Part shown: positions 32,902-45,300 of the stretch, piece by piece | How positions within the stretch are numbered: position 1 is the stretch's first letter | How the letters are laid out: every line of letters starts with the position of its first letter | DNA from: Diphasiastrum complanatum | Taxonomy: Eukaryota > Streptophyta > Lycopodiopsida > Lycopodiales > Lycopodiaceae | Length of the DNA: 64,000 nucleotides | Direction: 5' to 3' | Assembly (NCBI GenBank): GCA_029204225.1 | Contig: CM055098.1 | Span: 52,412,728 to 52,476,727 of the forward strand | The notes under the pieces: generated by a model | Told to the model about the DNA's origin: nothing | Database searches by the model: none | What the model saw: only the letters and a program-made list of their open reading frames with translations | Program-made: the position numbers and the translations under genes

Positions 32902-33647
32902 TGTTGGAGGGTTTGCGGATCTCAAGGCAACCCTAACCCTAGTTAATAAGTGAGAGGGATTTGGCACCCTGCGTGTGTAAGTCCAACCCAATGATCACAT
33001 AGTTATTTGATTGATTAGTTAAAAGTTAATAAAGGACTTTAGGCCTTTTGGCGGGACCTTTAATGTCGCAAGGACTAAATGTCAAGTTAGTGAATAAAGT
33101 TGGGTTTCCCACCAATCTTGATGGTTCCCACACTTATTTAAATTTGAATAAAAAGAGAGGCAAGACTGGACCAATAGGATTCAGAGGCCAGGGTCCTCCT
33201 CTCTACTATAAAAAGGGACCAACTTGAGTTGTTCCTCATGTTCATTTCCTCATTTCAATAAAGCAGATTGGTTCTCTTTAGAAATGGATTGATGAATGTC
33301 CTTGCTCTTCCTCACTTTTCCTCCATTTCTCATGCTTTCTTTGGATTTTGCTAATTGTTGGATTTGATCATTATTGAGATGCTATTTCTTATGCTTTTTG
33401 TGAGAGAGAGAAAGGGAGAGAGAGAAGAGTAAGTATCTATCATTGTTGTGGATTTTGGGTTAATGGATGTAGTGTTAATGCTTAGTGTTAATGGATGTTA
33501 GTGTTAGATCCTCCATTCATGTTGAAATCTAAACTATACTATCGCTCTCATGGGAACGAACCTACGCGTGACAACTAACACCATCTCTTTGATGCTAGAT
33601 TGACTAAATCTTGGATTCAGGTTAGGCAAGGAAAGAAACCCACTACA
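32902..33647 (+). repeat. 3' LTR, complete (746 bp)
   Basis: Starts TGTTGGAGGG and ends CCACTACA. It contains TATAAAAAGGG near 33,207 as a likely promoter TATA box, AATAAA-like words near 33,255, a GA-rich tract and TTAATGGATG repeats. It is followed at once by satellite at unit phase 249. Confidence 0.93.
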
Positions 33648-36484
33648 CATACTGACCAGACGGATCCAGCCCGGCATGATTCCAACGTCGTTTGGTCAAA
33701 ATCAACATTGGTCCCGGCGATAGCGCAATCTAGGCACGCGAAAAAGGACTACTTTTGAACGAGGCCTGTTTCACGTACAGTCAGTTCCGACCAGTGGGCA
33801 ACGTTGAGTGGAACCTGTGAGCACAGATGGGACGCCGAACGGATTGATGGTTGGCCCGAGACCTCCGTCCGCAGTATTGCCCAGAAAAAGTATTCAGGGA
33901 CACTTGACCAGTCAGGACCTGGAATGGGTCCGACTTGTCCGGGGTGGCCTGGAATCCTGTGGAAAGGCTTGTGGAACCCATACTGACCAGACGGATCCAG
34001 CCAGGCATGATTTGGACGTCGTTTGGTCAAAATGACCATTGGTCCCGATGATATCACAGTTAGGGCACGCGAAAAAAGACTACTTTTGCTGGTTTCTGTC
34101 CAAAGGCCCAGTTTCTCTGAACGACGCCCGTTTCACGTACAGTCAGTTCCGACCAGTGGGCAACGTTGAGTGGAACCTGTGGGAATAGATGAAATGCCGA
34201 ACGGATTGACGAGTGGCCCAAGACCTCCGTCCGAAGTTCCGCCTAGAAAAAGTCTTCAGGGACACTTGACCGGTCTGGACTTGGAATGGCTCCGACTTGT
34301 TCGGAGTGGCCCAGAATGCTGTGGAAAGGCTTGTGGGCCCCATACTGACCATACTGACATGATTTCGACGTCGTTTGGTCAAAATGACTATTCGTCCCGA
34401 CGATATCGCAGTTAGGGCACGCGAAAAAGAACTACTTTTGCTGGTTTCCGTCCAAAGGCCCAGTTTCTCCGAACGAGGCCCGTTTCACGTACAGTCAGTT
34501 CCGACTAGCGGGCAACATTGAGTGGAACATGTGGGAATAGACGGGACGCCAAACGGATTGACGAGTGGCCCGAGACCTCCGTCCAAAGTTCCGCCTAGAA
34601 AAAGTCTTTAGGGACGCTTGACCGGTCGGGAACTAAAATGGCTCCGACTTGTCCGATGTGGCCCAGAATGTTGTGGAAAGGCTCGTGGGCCCCATACTAA
34701 CCAGACGGATCCAGCTTGACATGATTTCGACATCGTTTGGTCAAAATGACCATTGGTCCCGACGATAGCGCAGTCTAGGCACGCGAAAAAAGACTACTTT
34801 TGCTGGCTTCCGTCCAAAGGACCAGTTTCTCTGAATGAGGCCCGTTTCACGTACAGTCAGTTTCGACTAGTGGGCAACGTCGAGTGGAACCTGTGGGGAC
34901 AGACGGGACGCTGAACGGATTGATGGGTGGCCCAAGACCTCCGTCCGAAGTTCCGCCTAGAAAAACTCTTCAGGGACACTTGACAGAGCGAGACCTGGAA
35001 TGGCTCCGACTTGTCCGGAGTGGCCCAAAATGCTGTGAAAAGGCTCGTGGGCCCCATACTGACCATACGGATCCAGCCCGACATAATTTGGACGTCGTTT
35101 GGTCAAAATGACTATTGGTCCCGGCGATATCGCAGTTAGGGCACGCGAAAAAGGACTACTTTTGTTGCTTTCGATCCAAAGGACCAGTTTCTCCGAATGA
35201 GGCCAGTTTCACGTACAGTCAGTTTCGACTAGTGAACGTCGAGTGGAACCTGTGGGGACAGACGGGACTCCGAATGGATTGACGGGTGGCCCGAGACCTC
35301 CATCCGACGTTCCGCCTAGAAAAAGTCTTTATGGACGCTTGACAGGTCAGGACCTGGAATGGCTCCGACTTGTCCGGAGTGGCCCAAAATGTTGTAGAAA
35401 GGCTCGTGGGCCCCATACTGACCATACGGATCCAGCCCGACATGATTTGGACGTCGTTTGGTCAAAATGACCATTGGTCCCAGCGATATCCCAGTTAAGG
35501 CACGCGAAAAGGACTACTTTTGCTGGTTTCCGTCCAAAGGACCAGTTTCTCCAAACGATGCCAGTTTCACGTACAGTCAGTTCCAACTAGTGGGCAACGT
35601 CAAGCGAAACCTGTGGGGACAGACGAGACGCCGAACGGATTGACGGGTGGCCCGAGACCTCCGTCCGAAGTTCCGCCAAGACAAAGTCTTCAGGGACACT
35701 TGACAGGTCGGGACCTGGAATGGCTCCGACTTGTCCGGAGTGGCCCAGAATGCTGTGGAAAGGCTCGTGGGCCCCATACTGACCATACGGATCCAGCCCG
35801 ACATGATTTGGACGTCGTTTGATCAAAATGACCATTGGTCCCGGCGATATCGCAATCAGAGCACGCGAAAAAGGACTACTTTTGCTGGTTTCCGTCGAAA
35901 GGCCCAGTTTCTCCGAACGAGGCCCATTTCACGTACAGTCAGTTCCGACCAGTGGGCATCGTTGAGTGGAACCTGTGGGAATAGACGGGACGCCGAACGG
36001 ATTGACGAGTGGCCCGAGACCTCCGTCCGAAGTTCCGCCTAGAAAAAGTCTTCAGGGACACTTGACCGGTCGGGACCTGGAATGGCTCCGACTTGTCTAG
36101 AGTGGCCCAGGATGTTGTGGAAAGGCTTGTGGGCCCCATACTGGCCATACGGATCCAACCCGACATGATTTGGACGTCGTTTGGTCAAAATGACCATTGG
36201 TCTCGGCGATATCGCAGTTAGGGCACGCAAAAAATGACTACTTTTGCTGGTTTCTGTCCATAGGACTAGTTTCTCTGAACGAGGCCCGTTTCACGTACAG
36301 TCAGTGCCGACTAGTGCGCAACGTCGAGTGGAATTTGTGGGGACAGACGGGATGCCTAACGGATTGACAGGTAGCCCGAGACCTCCGTCCGAAGTTCCGC
36401 CTAGAAAACGTGTTCAGGGACACTTGACCGGTCGGGACGTGGAATGGCTTTGACTTGTCCGGAGTGGCCCGGAATGCTGTGGAA
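33648..36484. repeat. 362-bp satellite array, right block (about 7.8 units)
   Basis: Same unit as the left block. Phase marks at 34,092, 34,444, 34,806, 35,168, 35,526, 35,888 and 36,250: spacings 352, 362, 362, 358, 362, 362. The first unit has a deletion near 33,750. The last ends within a unit at about 36,484, where AT-rich sequence begins. Short frames on both strands are not genes. Confidence 0.95.
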
Positions 36485-39400
36485 CTAATTAGTAATTTAA
36501 CGATTGGCTTAATAGTTATAAAAAACAAGACTATTACAACCATACTAGTAGCCTTTTCTACTACTAATCATGATCATTCCCACAAATTGTCCATACTAAT
36601 CCATAACATGCACTTCTGATATAATTCTACATTTTTATGGTACAATCAACATACTAGCCGATTTTAGGCTCTTCTCACGATCTTTTTAAAAAAAAAACTA
36701 ATTGGTTGTTATAAATATCGAATTTCAATTTGAAAGAAACCGACTTCACATTTGCCCAAGCCTCTAGAATCATTCCACTAAAGCATATGTTTGACTCATA
36801 CTAGAATTGTGTGATTCCACTTGACTACATATTTTATAGTATTTTAGCACATTTTCTCGACATCCAGAATTGCCCAATTTTTTTAGAGCAAATGTTTGAA
36901 TACCTGCAGTTTGACATAAAAATTCTTCAATACACACTTCGTTTATATCAATTCGTATTTCTTTTTCCAATTAAATTACTATGACAATTACCACAAATGG
37001 TCCAGATTCCAAATATCTAAAAAATAGTCCAACTCCTCCAAATATGTTACAATCAATGTTGATCGATTTGACTTATTAGTTAGCTTTTGTTGAAGGCTAA
37101 CTTGGACAATTGAGTGGAATGATGACGGTAGAGTACCATCCTAAAGCCCTTTATTAGCTTAGAGTTTAGAGTTGTCCAATCATGTATATGGTTAAGCTTG
37201 GGTTAGTGCATGAGCATACGCATGACATGCATGCATTGCATGTTCGAGTTGACTAAGTCACCAACTTGACTTCAACACTAGTTCACTCAAGACCAACTTT
37301 AGTTATTAACTTGTCCAACCCAAGTTTCACTCAGGTTCAACACTTGAACTCAAGTCTCAAATTTAATACTACCCATTTACTCCAATTAGACTTTAATTTT
37401 CTTCCTAAGTTTGAATTGAATTTATTAAAGTTCAACTCAAGTTCTTGTAGCTCAAGTTCGCCTCAAGCTTATCACTGAAGTAGCTCAAGATTCGACTAGA
37501 GTTCTAGTCATCTAACTCAACCTGAGCTCAAATTTTGCCAACTTGAATTCTACCAAGTGCACCTCAAATTCTCTTAAGGCCGACTCAAATTCTATTGAAG
37601 CTTAACTACAATTCAAGTCAAATTCATTCTCCATGCATGGGACAACTTAAAAACTACATGTCATTATTCCATGCAAGCCCATTATCACCTTCATGCACCT
37701 AACTATGGATCAACTAACTCAAGGTATTACGCTAATCCTAAGAAGGGCGTGCACCCTCTAACCCACACACTATCACTAATTTTGAGTTCTTGTTGCAACC
37801 TTTACAACATTCCAATTCTATCTATATATATGTTATGACAACACATTAGCATTTCCATTATGGATCCAACAGAGACTAAGGTAAAGCACCATCTATGAGC
37901 TATTAGGGAGTATTATTTGTGGACAGCCTTTGGAGCATTGTCCTCTAAACAACCTAAAGGGAATGATTTGCATCTAGAATCATGCCAATAGCTTTCTACT
38001 TCTGATTTTTTTTCCATATGTTGCATGCATTGAAAGTAGGCTACTCCGTGACTCATGTGACACTTCAGCTATCTAGATCACAGATCATTATTTGTATGAC
38101 TAACAAATTCTCATGTTGTCCATTCTAGTGGTCCTATGATTTATTCTTATCCTAAGTCCTAACATAAGAGTCATAATTCTAACCACTAAGAATATCCCTA
38201 ACCCTAAATACAATACCAATTAAGCCTCAAGTTAATCAATCCATAATGCTTCTAGCATACCCTAGTCAATTAGGGACGTAATACCAATAACTCCTTTGAA
38301 ATTTATTGTGCGACAAAAGGAATACCCATGATACATGGGAAACCATCTCTGAAGACTTACTTTATTGGACTACCAAGGACCCCCAAGTGGCGATAATGAA
38401 CACTAGCCATTGAGCACTCAACATCTATGATATAGAAGTCATTGTCGAGAGATAGGACCTGATTTTATAATCGTTTGATGTCATGTATAATATGACCACT
38501 AACGTGTTTTGAATAACTAAAGTCTAATATAAGTGATCAATTATTAATAGTTTATATCTTAGATCTACTACTAAGAATTTTTTAAGAACTCTTCTAATTT
38601 CAATCTTCTCAAGTTATATCTTAGAGAACACTGAGGTACCTTAAACCAATGGCCAGTAAGCACTCAACACTGAACTATGAGCAGCCCATAAAACATTGAC
38701 CTAAACAAGTAGTTATGAAATGCTTTTAAACTCAACTAATTCAAATAACCTAATTTTGTCATTTTTGGAAATTCTAGTCTGAGTGGTCTCCGATTCGCTC
38801 TCTAAAATGTTGAACCAATTCGCTAGCATTGTAGACTTTATGATTCAAAGGCACCGGCTAGTAATAGCATCTCCCCTAGGAATCAAAAACCAAAGTCGCG
38901 CATGAGAGATGGGTGTAGATTAAAAGATATATCAATGTTACGTCTAATATAATACTTGACACCAAAAAACGATATGCAATTTTCAACTTCATCATGCATA
39001 GCATAGACCAAATTTTACAACACCCCCTCTCCCTGCTCATATCATCGGTGCACTAGTGAAGGTGCATGTCACAACATGCCCAAACATATGTCCACATTAG
39101 CTTAAATACATTTGTACAACCAATCAACATCCGATGAAGGATAAACTCGATCTTGATGAAGGCTAGTACTAAAGAGCAAAGCCAATCAAATGAACTCCCT
39201 ATTTCCTCATGGAAAAAATTCAAGAAAAACATCATCACTTTAACTTGCTCCAAGATTGAGAGATTCATAGGAAAATATTGTCTTTCAATTATTGCCTCAA
39301 AACCCAAACCTGCTACTCATAGGTAATTGCACGAAAATAACCCTCCAGTCAAGAATGTTAGGTCACAAATAAGCAACTTCAGTATTTCCAACTTGGAACT

Positions 39401-40965
39401 ATCAAAGAAAGGGTGTTTGCTAGCAAAAAAGTAACCTTGTTGAAGACACAGATGCACTGGTAGAACAAGGTACGTTAGACCGTAGACGAAGGTGGGCTTT
39501 GGAGGAAATTGTATTATCTTTTCGTTAGAGAGACGCCCTAGCCATTAAACTTTCATGTTGTATTGCACATGATGTACTTGGTTTAATGTCTTTAGTCTTA
39601 GAGTTGCCTTCAAGTGAAATGTACTTGTTCAACTAAAGTAGGTCTTTTTCTTTTGATTGGTTCACTTTCAAAGCTCCCTTTTGAACAAGGATGCTAAATT
39701 CATTTCTTAGAATTTCATATAGTTGTATTAATTGGGGTCCCACACATGATGTAGTTAACATTAATGTGACTAGCCTTTCTTGTAGCTAGTACTTTTTGTG
39801 CATAACAACCTTGGCTCATCAAAAATTTTGGTGAAAAGAAAAGGCCACAACTATGCTCTATAAGTTTGAGCTTTGCCACAATAGTGGTAAGCTATTGTGA
39901 CCATTTGATTCTTCAAAGTTGCAATCTTTGTTTTTCCAATTTTCTACAATTTGAATGCCCTAGTTAAGGCAAAGCTTCGTGTGACATCTAGATCACCTTG
40001 TTAATACTTAAGATAACGGTCTTCTCTAGGACATAGTGAGACAAACAAAGAACTCCAATTGATCACAATGTCCATCATTAATCAACCTAGCTTTATAGAG
40101 CAAGATAAATTCCCATTAAGAACTAATATTCCCACATTATCTACCAATAAAGAAAGCCCTTAATCGTGGAGCTAAAGAAATACTTGACTGATTTGATTCT
40201 ATGGTTGTTTGTACTCTACGTGATACAATCTCTCCAATTTTTAAGTTCGTAGAATATGCCAATTCACAACAGAGGATTATCAGAAGCAACATCACGCGCG
40301 GTGTTCACTAAGCAAGCACAATCCTTTGTTGTTTCATAATTTTCGACCGCAAAGAACAAATGCGTATATGCTTTATGCAGAGATGCTCTCGCAGTCGTAG
40401 CAGTGAAGCAACCAAAACAACTTACTGCTTAGCTTTAAGTTTGCTGACGATCTTGTATCTCCAACCGTTCTACAAGAACTTGTATCACATATAGACATCT
40501 GCATTCCGAAGCGACAAGGGTATGAGAATGAAGTTTACTAAACACACATTCACGCTTTATGGTGTAAGATACTGATATTGAAAGACTTGCAATCTTTGCT
40601 AGCAGTATAGTTACGCGCTCCTATAGCTATTGCACAACAACCATGCTGGCGATGAATTATTGAGACTATCTTTTCAAGAACTGGTCATAATTCTAAAGAA
40701 TGCTGACAAACAATTTGATTCTTTTCACGTTCTTTTCCAGAAACAAATAAGGTTTTCTTGAAATCAGTTTGCCTTTCAAAACAAATTGGAACCGATTCAA
40801 ATTTCGAATCAACTGAGAATCATGGAAGCAATCAGTGCTTTGAAAAGATGAAGTAAATGTTATCAATTTTTTAACCTTTAAATCCACATGGAATAAGTGA
40901 TCTTGGCAGCAGCACAGGTCTTGGGTGGAGCACCATAAGCCGTAATCACCTTTTGCAGCTGCAGC
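36485..40965. other. AT-rich spacer downstream of COM1/GR1
   Basis: No gene recognised. From about 37,250 to 37,620 the words ACTCAA, TTCAA and CAAGTT recur every 10-20 bases, a degenerate simple repeat. Small frames (37,266-37,478 and 39,053-39,307) lack motifs. The segment next to 40,965 would hold the 3' UTR of the repair gene, but I could not place its polyadenylation site. Confidence 0.5.
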
Positions 40966-43482
40966 TCACAAGTCTGAATCAAACCCAATGTTCCAGAATC
41001 CATCAGGCGTTGCAGGAGGGACATAGCGATATCGATGTCGTGAAACCCCGTCGTGATGCTCGCATCTGGACGTCATGACACCCTGGGCATCCTCTGCAAG
41101 CACCGCATCATAAAATTTCTTACATTGTTTGCATTCTACTCCCTGCAAGCTCTCTCGCTCACTCTTCTTCCTTACAGACTCCACAAATTTGTACGAGCGG
41201 CCTGGCGGTTTTGGCTGCACAGGAGAAACCAATCCAGTTTTCGGCTGGTCGTTCTTCAATCTAGTTGTTGAAGAACTTTGGTTGGCATTGTCCATGGCTG
41301 AGGAAAGGTTGCATTTGCTTGGGTTGGTACCTGTTATAGTTGCACGCATAGCTTCAGTTTCTGCAAAACTTTGGCAGGCCTTTTCCATGGTTGAGATGGG
41401 GATGCTTTTGCTAGCGTTGCTGCCTCTTGCAATGGCATGCATATCATTTTCTGCCTCCACAGACAATGAATCCGGAACAAACGCGGGGCCATCTGCAAAG
41501 GAAGACTTGTAATCTATGGGAAATGAATTCTCAATTTCCACTTCCACGGTGGGAGAGGGTCTGACCGCAGGCTCGGCTGAGCCATTATCATTAGAGATGG
41601 CAACCTTTCCTGCAAGAGCCTGACAAGCTAGCTCATGTGGAGTGCTAAGAAAGTCATCATGCAGATCCAGTTTGCCATCACCCGATGCGGATCTGGTATT
41701 TCTCCATGTCGGTTTCATTCTATCTGCCATAATAGTCCGTTCGGTTGAAGAAGCGATACTGATCCTGCCTTGGTCATCAAATAAATCTCTTATCGTATTG
41801 CCTTTCTTTGCCGAATTGGAAGATGAACGTGTAATGGAGCCATCGTTGGCTCGTGCAGCAGTAAGGTGACTGGCCTCGTGTGACGAACAAGTCAGAGAAT
41901 CTGTTTTGGGAGATGGCTTTTCGGAGGCTACGAAATCAAAAGAAGCTGCAAGTTTTTCCCCCTCGGTCGCAGTTCGTGTACAAGTTTCTAGGGTGATTTC
42001 TTCCATGGGATCGATTCTATCCGTCACAGATCTTCGATGGCTTAAGGGATTTTCGACCTTTGTTCCTGAATCATTGTCAAGATCTTGTACCTTGGGACTT
42101 CCACTGATAGTAGCTAGCTCTCCGTCTCGGCTTTGGCAACCACTGTTTGGCCTACAAGCATTTGCATCTGAAACCAAATGTGATATCAGAAAATTTCGCT
42201 GATGAACATTTGTTAGTGATATCAATCAGCAATATAGCATATCTAATTGCAACAAATCACTACTAGCTTATGCACAATCATTTCCAGGGCTCGTCGCTTC
42301 CAATAATATATTCTATTCTAGAAAGAGCGGCATCACTTTTGAAAATCAGCAAATCAAATATTGCATCCAATCTCTACTCCTAGACTAATCGAACGTAGTA
42401 TAATCCAGCAGAAGGAAAAGATTATTACCGTTGAGATCTCTCTGGCTATCAAAGCATCCGCGGTTTTCTGTAGAACGAAATTTCTTCTTAACCGGCTCAG
42501 TTAATTCATCGTCTTCAGAAGTTTTGCAGATTCTATATCCAATGTTCTTCTTTTTGGTGCTCAAGGAAGCTACGACTTGTCTCCTAAGAATGGAATCGTA
42601 TTGCACTCGTATATTGTGATATTTTTTCTTCATCACACGAAGCTTTGTAAGTAGGATCTGCTTTTCACTTTGCTCCTTCTCGAGGTCAATTCTTAAACGC
42701 GCTGATTCAAGTCGATCCCTCTCTGGCTTGTCATTTATCTCTTTCAACTCGTCGTATAAATCTTTGCATACTTCCTTCTCATTTTGAAGCTTTTTGCAAG
42801 CTTCCTGCACGTCAAGACAGGCGGACTGATGAGCCCGATGTGTTGTGCTTTGTTTTTTGACAGCGTTCAAGAACCTCCAACGGAGTTCATCCAAATCTTC
42901 AGAGAGCTTCTGATAGCTATTCTGAAGGGCCTCCGTTTCTTTGCATAGCTTCGTATGCGTTTGTGAAAGCTCTTCTTTCTCATCACACAACCTCTTATTA
43001 CAGAGGGAAAGCTCTTCATTTCCGTGCAAACTTTCATCTAATCTGCGTTCAAGGTTTTCCTTCTCTTTTATGAGACCTCCATGTCCAAGTCGAAGCTCTT
43101 CTGTTTCCTTTTTGTGTCTATCTTCCAGTCCCTCCTGTTCCTTCAACATAAGTTTCACCTTCTCAAGTTCTTCCTTGAGTCTTTTATCAGCCGCATTGCT
43201 TTTCTTCAGCCGATCAATGTCTAGCAAGAAACCTATTTTTTCATCCTGCCATTTCTCTCGAGCCTTCTCTTGCGACTTTTGTAGATTTTCCAAGGCTTCC
43301 CTAGACTTTGACAACTCAGAAACAAAAGTAGGATATAGACGTCCACAAAACATCATCTCTAGTTGCGTAATGTACTCCTTCGCCTCGACCATGGAAGCTA
43401 CGAATAATGTGCAGAGTTTCGTGAAGAACTTCGAGTCTACTTCCATTTCTGAACTACCAACAACAAGGCTTTGTGTGTCCAT
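40966..43482 (-). CDS. COM1: COM1/GR1 (CtIP/Sae2 family) DNA end-resection protein
   Basis: Works with the MRE11 complex in the nucleus to start resection of double-strand breaks, in repair and in meiosis (known for the family). Two coding exons: 43,482-42,429 and 42,167-40,966, with a 261-bp GT/AG intron in phase 1 (G|AT makes Asp). The product is 751 residues, longer than the roughly 590 of the Arabidopsis protein. N-terminus: FFTKLCTLFVASMVEAKEYI and MMFCGRLYP, the family oligomerisation region, then about 250 residues of coiled coil. The middle is Ser/Thr-rich with several SP/TP sites. C-terminus: CKQCKKFYDAV, CEHHDGVSRHRYRY and PPATPDGFWNIGF, the conserved Sae2-like domain with its CxxC and RHR motifs. 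ATG 43,482 is the first in-frame ATG after an upstream stop near 43,507. No breaks are visible; this is the only intact gene in the window. Confidence 0.95.
42168..42428 (-). other. Intron of COM1/GR1
   Basis: Donor AACG|GTAATAATC and acceptor TTTGGTTTCAG|ATGC on the minus strand. The frame is restored exactly across it; reading through would stop at 42,385. Confidence 0.9.
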
Positions 43483-45300
43483 TGCCACACTTGGATCACA
43501 AAAATGTTAGGAAATATAACGGGAAAGAATATGCTCACAACGTTACCTCGATCGCAAAAATGATATGACAAGTAAAGGAAGTTTTGTTTTCAAACAACGT
43601 GGCCCGGAATGGATCCCAAAATCATATAAAATGTAAATGAAAAGATTGCATTGACAACGTGAGTGGAATGCTATCCGTCACTCATTCCCAAGCGGGCAAC
43701 AGTCTAACGAGCTCGCCTTCGATGGCTAATCTCCAAGCAGTCATTGAAAATGTAAACCAAAGCATTGTCTGATCCAGCCTTTGCCGCTAATCTAACAAGA
43801 GAAACAAGCGTACTGATTTGTTGCAAAACAGGAACGAGCATATGAGCATTGCTTCGATGCAGAAGGGCCTGGTGTCTGCCTTCATCAATTTTACAAGGTG
43901 ACTCGCCAAAACTGTCTTCACAGAGAGCTCTTTATGTCAGCCGGCCGGTAAGTTTTCTTCCCATTCACGAGCATCCACCTCGATCACTAGCTATCTCATC
44001 TCTCTCATCTTCAGTGAAGATCCAAAACTTGATTACAGCGTTCTAGATCCAACTGGAGCAAGATGACGCTTACTGGCACGACATATTGGACGCGCGTTCA
44101 CTCGGATGCTAGCCACGAGTACGGAGCACCACTTGGAGATTTTCCAATGGTTTACTGTTTACACGTCTCAGAAACGTGATTTGAAGAGTAGATCCAACGG
44201 TGGAAGGGTTAATGGCATAGCGTGTCATCTAAATCCGATGATTACCGATGGGCTAATCACGACGTCCAACACGCAAAGCTTAGAGAGTGAGATTAGGGAG
44301 TGGTTAATCAATAATTAATGGCAATTTAGTAATTCAAAGCTTTTCATACACACCAGGCTCCAGCGCGTGAAGCTGTCTAAAACTTTTGCCAAATGTTCTT
44401 GGAGGTTCGAACTTCGAAACCTTGCTAAACTCAAGGACGAGGATAGCTTCCAAATATTTAATGATACTTGATTAACATATAATTGAAGTTCATCTCATTT
44501 CCAGACTTGTTTGGGCCTATATTATTTTGCATAATATTTGTTTTCACTTTTCCCCTACCGCACATCAGAAAAATGCCTATCGAAACTGAGTATCAATCGC
44601 GCAAGAGAGAGAGAAGATAGACAGACAGACAGAGACAGAGCCTAGAGGGCGGGCAAGGAGTTGTATTCAAAGCATAAAACATTTGCATATCTAGATCATT
44701 GCTTCTATTTCATGTCTCCGTCCTTTCTTTTCTTATAATTGTATCTTTTTTGTAGGCAAATAGTTGTTTAATCTTTCAAAGCTACCACTATTGTTGTTCT
44801 ATGTCAAAATCAGTGAAAGGAGGCCAAATTGCTTTGTGTAAATCTTTCGAGAACATGAGGTTCGGAAACAATGTACTTCTTCTAACTGCTTCTGGGACTC
44901 GAGGATAATCTTTGTCTATTTAAACGCAGCGTTCTCATAATTTCTCTTGTCAACTTCTCTTTCCTAAATCAGCTATACATATTTCTCCATCCGGTTGTCT
45001 CTTTTTCTTTTTCTTTTATCGATTTTTTCTGCTCTCGGCAATAGTTTGGTCCTGATGGCTGACCTTATTTTCCAGCACATGTTGTTGGCTTACCAACCAG
45101 TGCATGTGGCAACTGGTCTCGGACAGACTGATCATTGAATGCTTAGTTGCCTCTGAAAGCTCTCCAGGGTTAGAAATACTCGAGTATTTGTCATGAGTAT
45201 GGTGAGGTGGTGTTAGTCCAAAGAATATGGGTTGATGGGGACGTGAAGGCGTTAATGCGAGAATGAAGGGATGACGTTAGTTGAGTTGGTGGTTGTGGGA
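43483..45300. other. Region upstream of COM1/GR1
   Basis: It should contain the promoter and 5' UTR of the repair gene, but I find no convincing TATA box or motif. A GA/GACA-rich microsatellite lies near 44,600-44,645. No other gene seen. Confidence 0.5.

Larger units (their letters stand above)
16555..33647 (+). mobile_element. Tat/Athila-like Ty3/gypsy element with extra ORF3, split by a nested element
   Basis: Order on the plus strand: truncated 5' LTR, tRNA-Asp-type PBS, 1.2-kb leader, gag with several zinc knuckles, aspartic protease, RT, RNase H, integrase, spacer, ORF3, polypurine tract, complete 3' LTR. About 12.1 kb is its own sequence and 5.0 kb is the nested insert. The shared parts of the two LTRs differ at roughly 12-13 of 320 positions plus a 16-bp indel, so the insertion is not recent. 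It sits in the 362-bp satellite; the left border lost about 412 bp of LTR together with about 95 bp of satellite, so no target duplication can be read. All genes carry stops or frameshifts. Confidence 0.93.

Noticed and set aside
14604-36484. CRISPR-like array
   Set aside because: Units of 362 bp without short conserved repeats and unique spacers; a eukaryotic satellite.
33749-36555. The same kind of frames in the right satellite block
   Set aside because: Same reason; they are copies of one repeat unit.
39053-39307. Possible small gene (84 codons, minus strand)
   Set aside because: No motif, no splice or transcript support, AT-rich surroundings.
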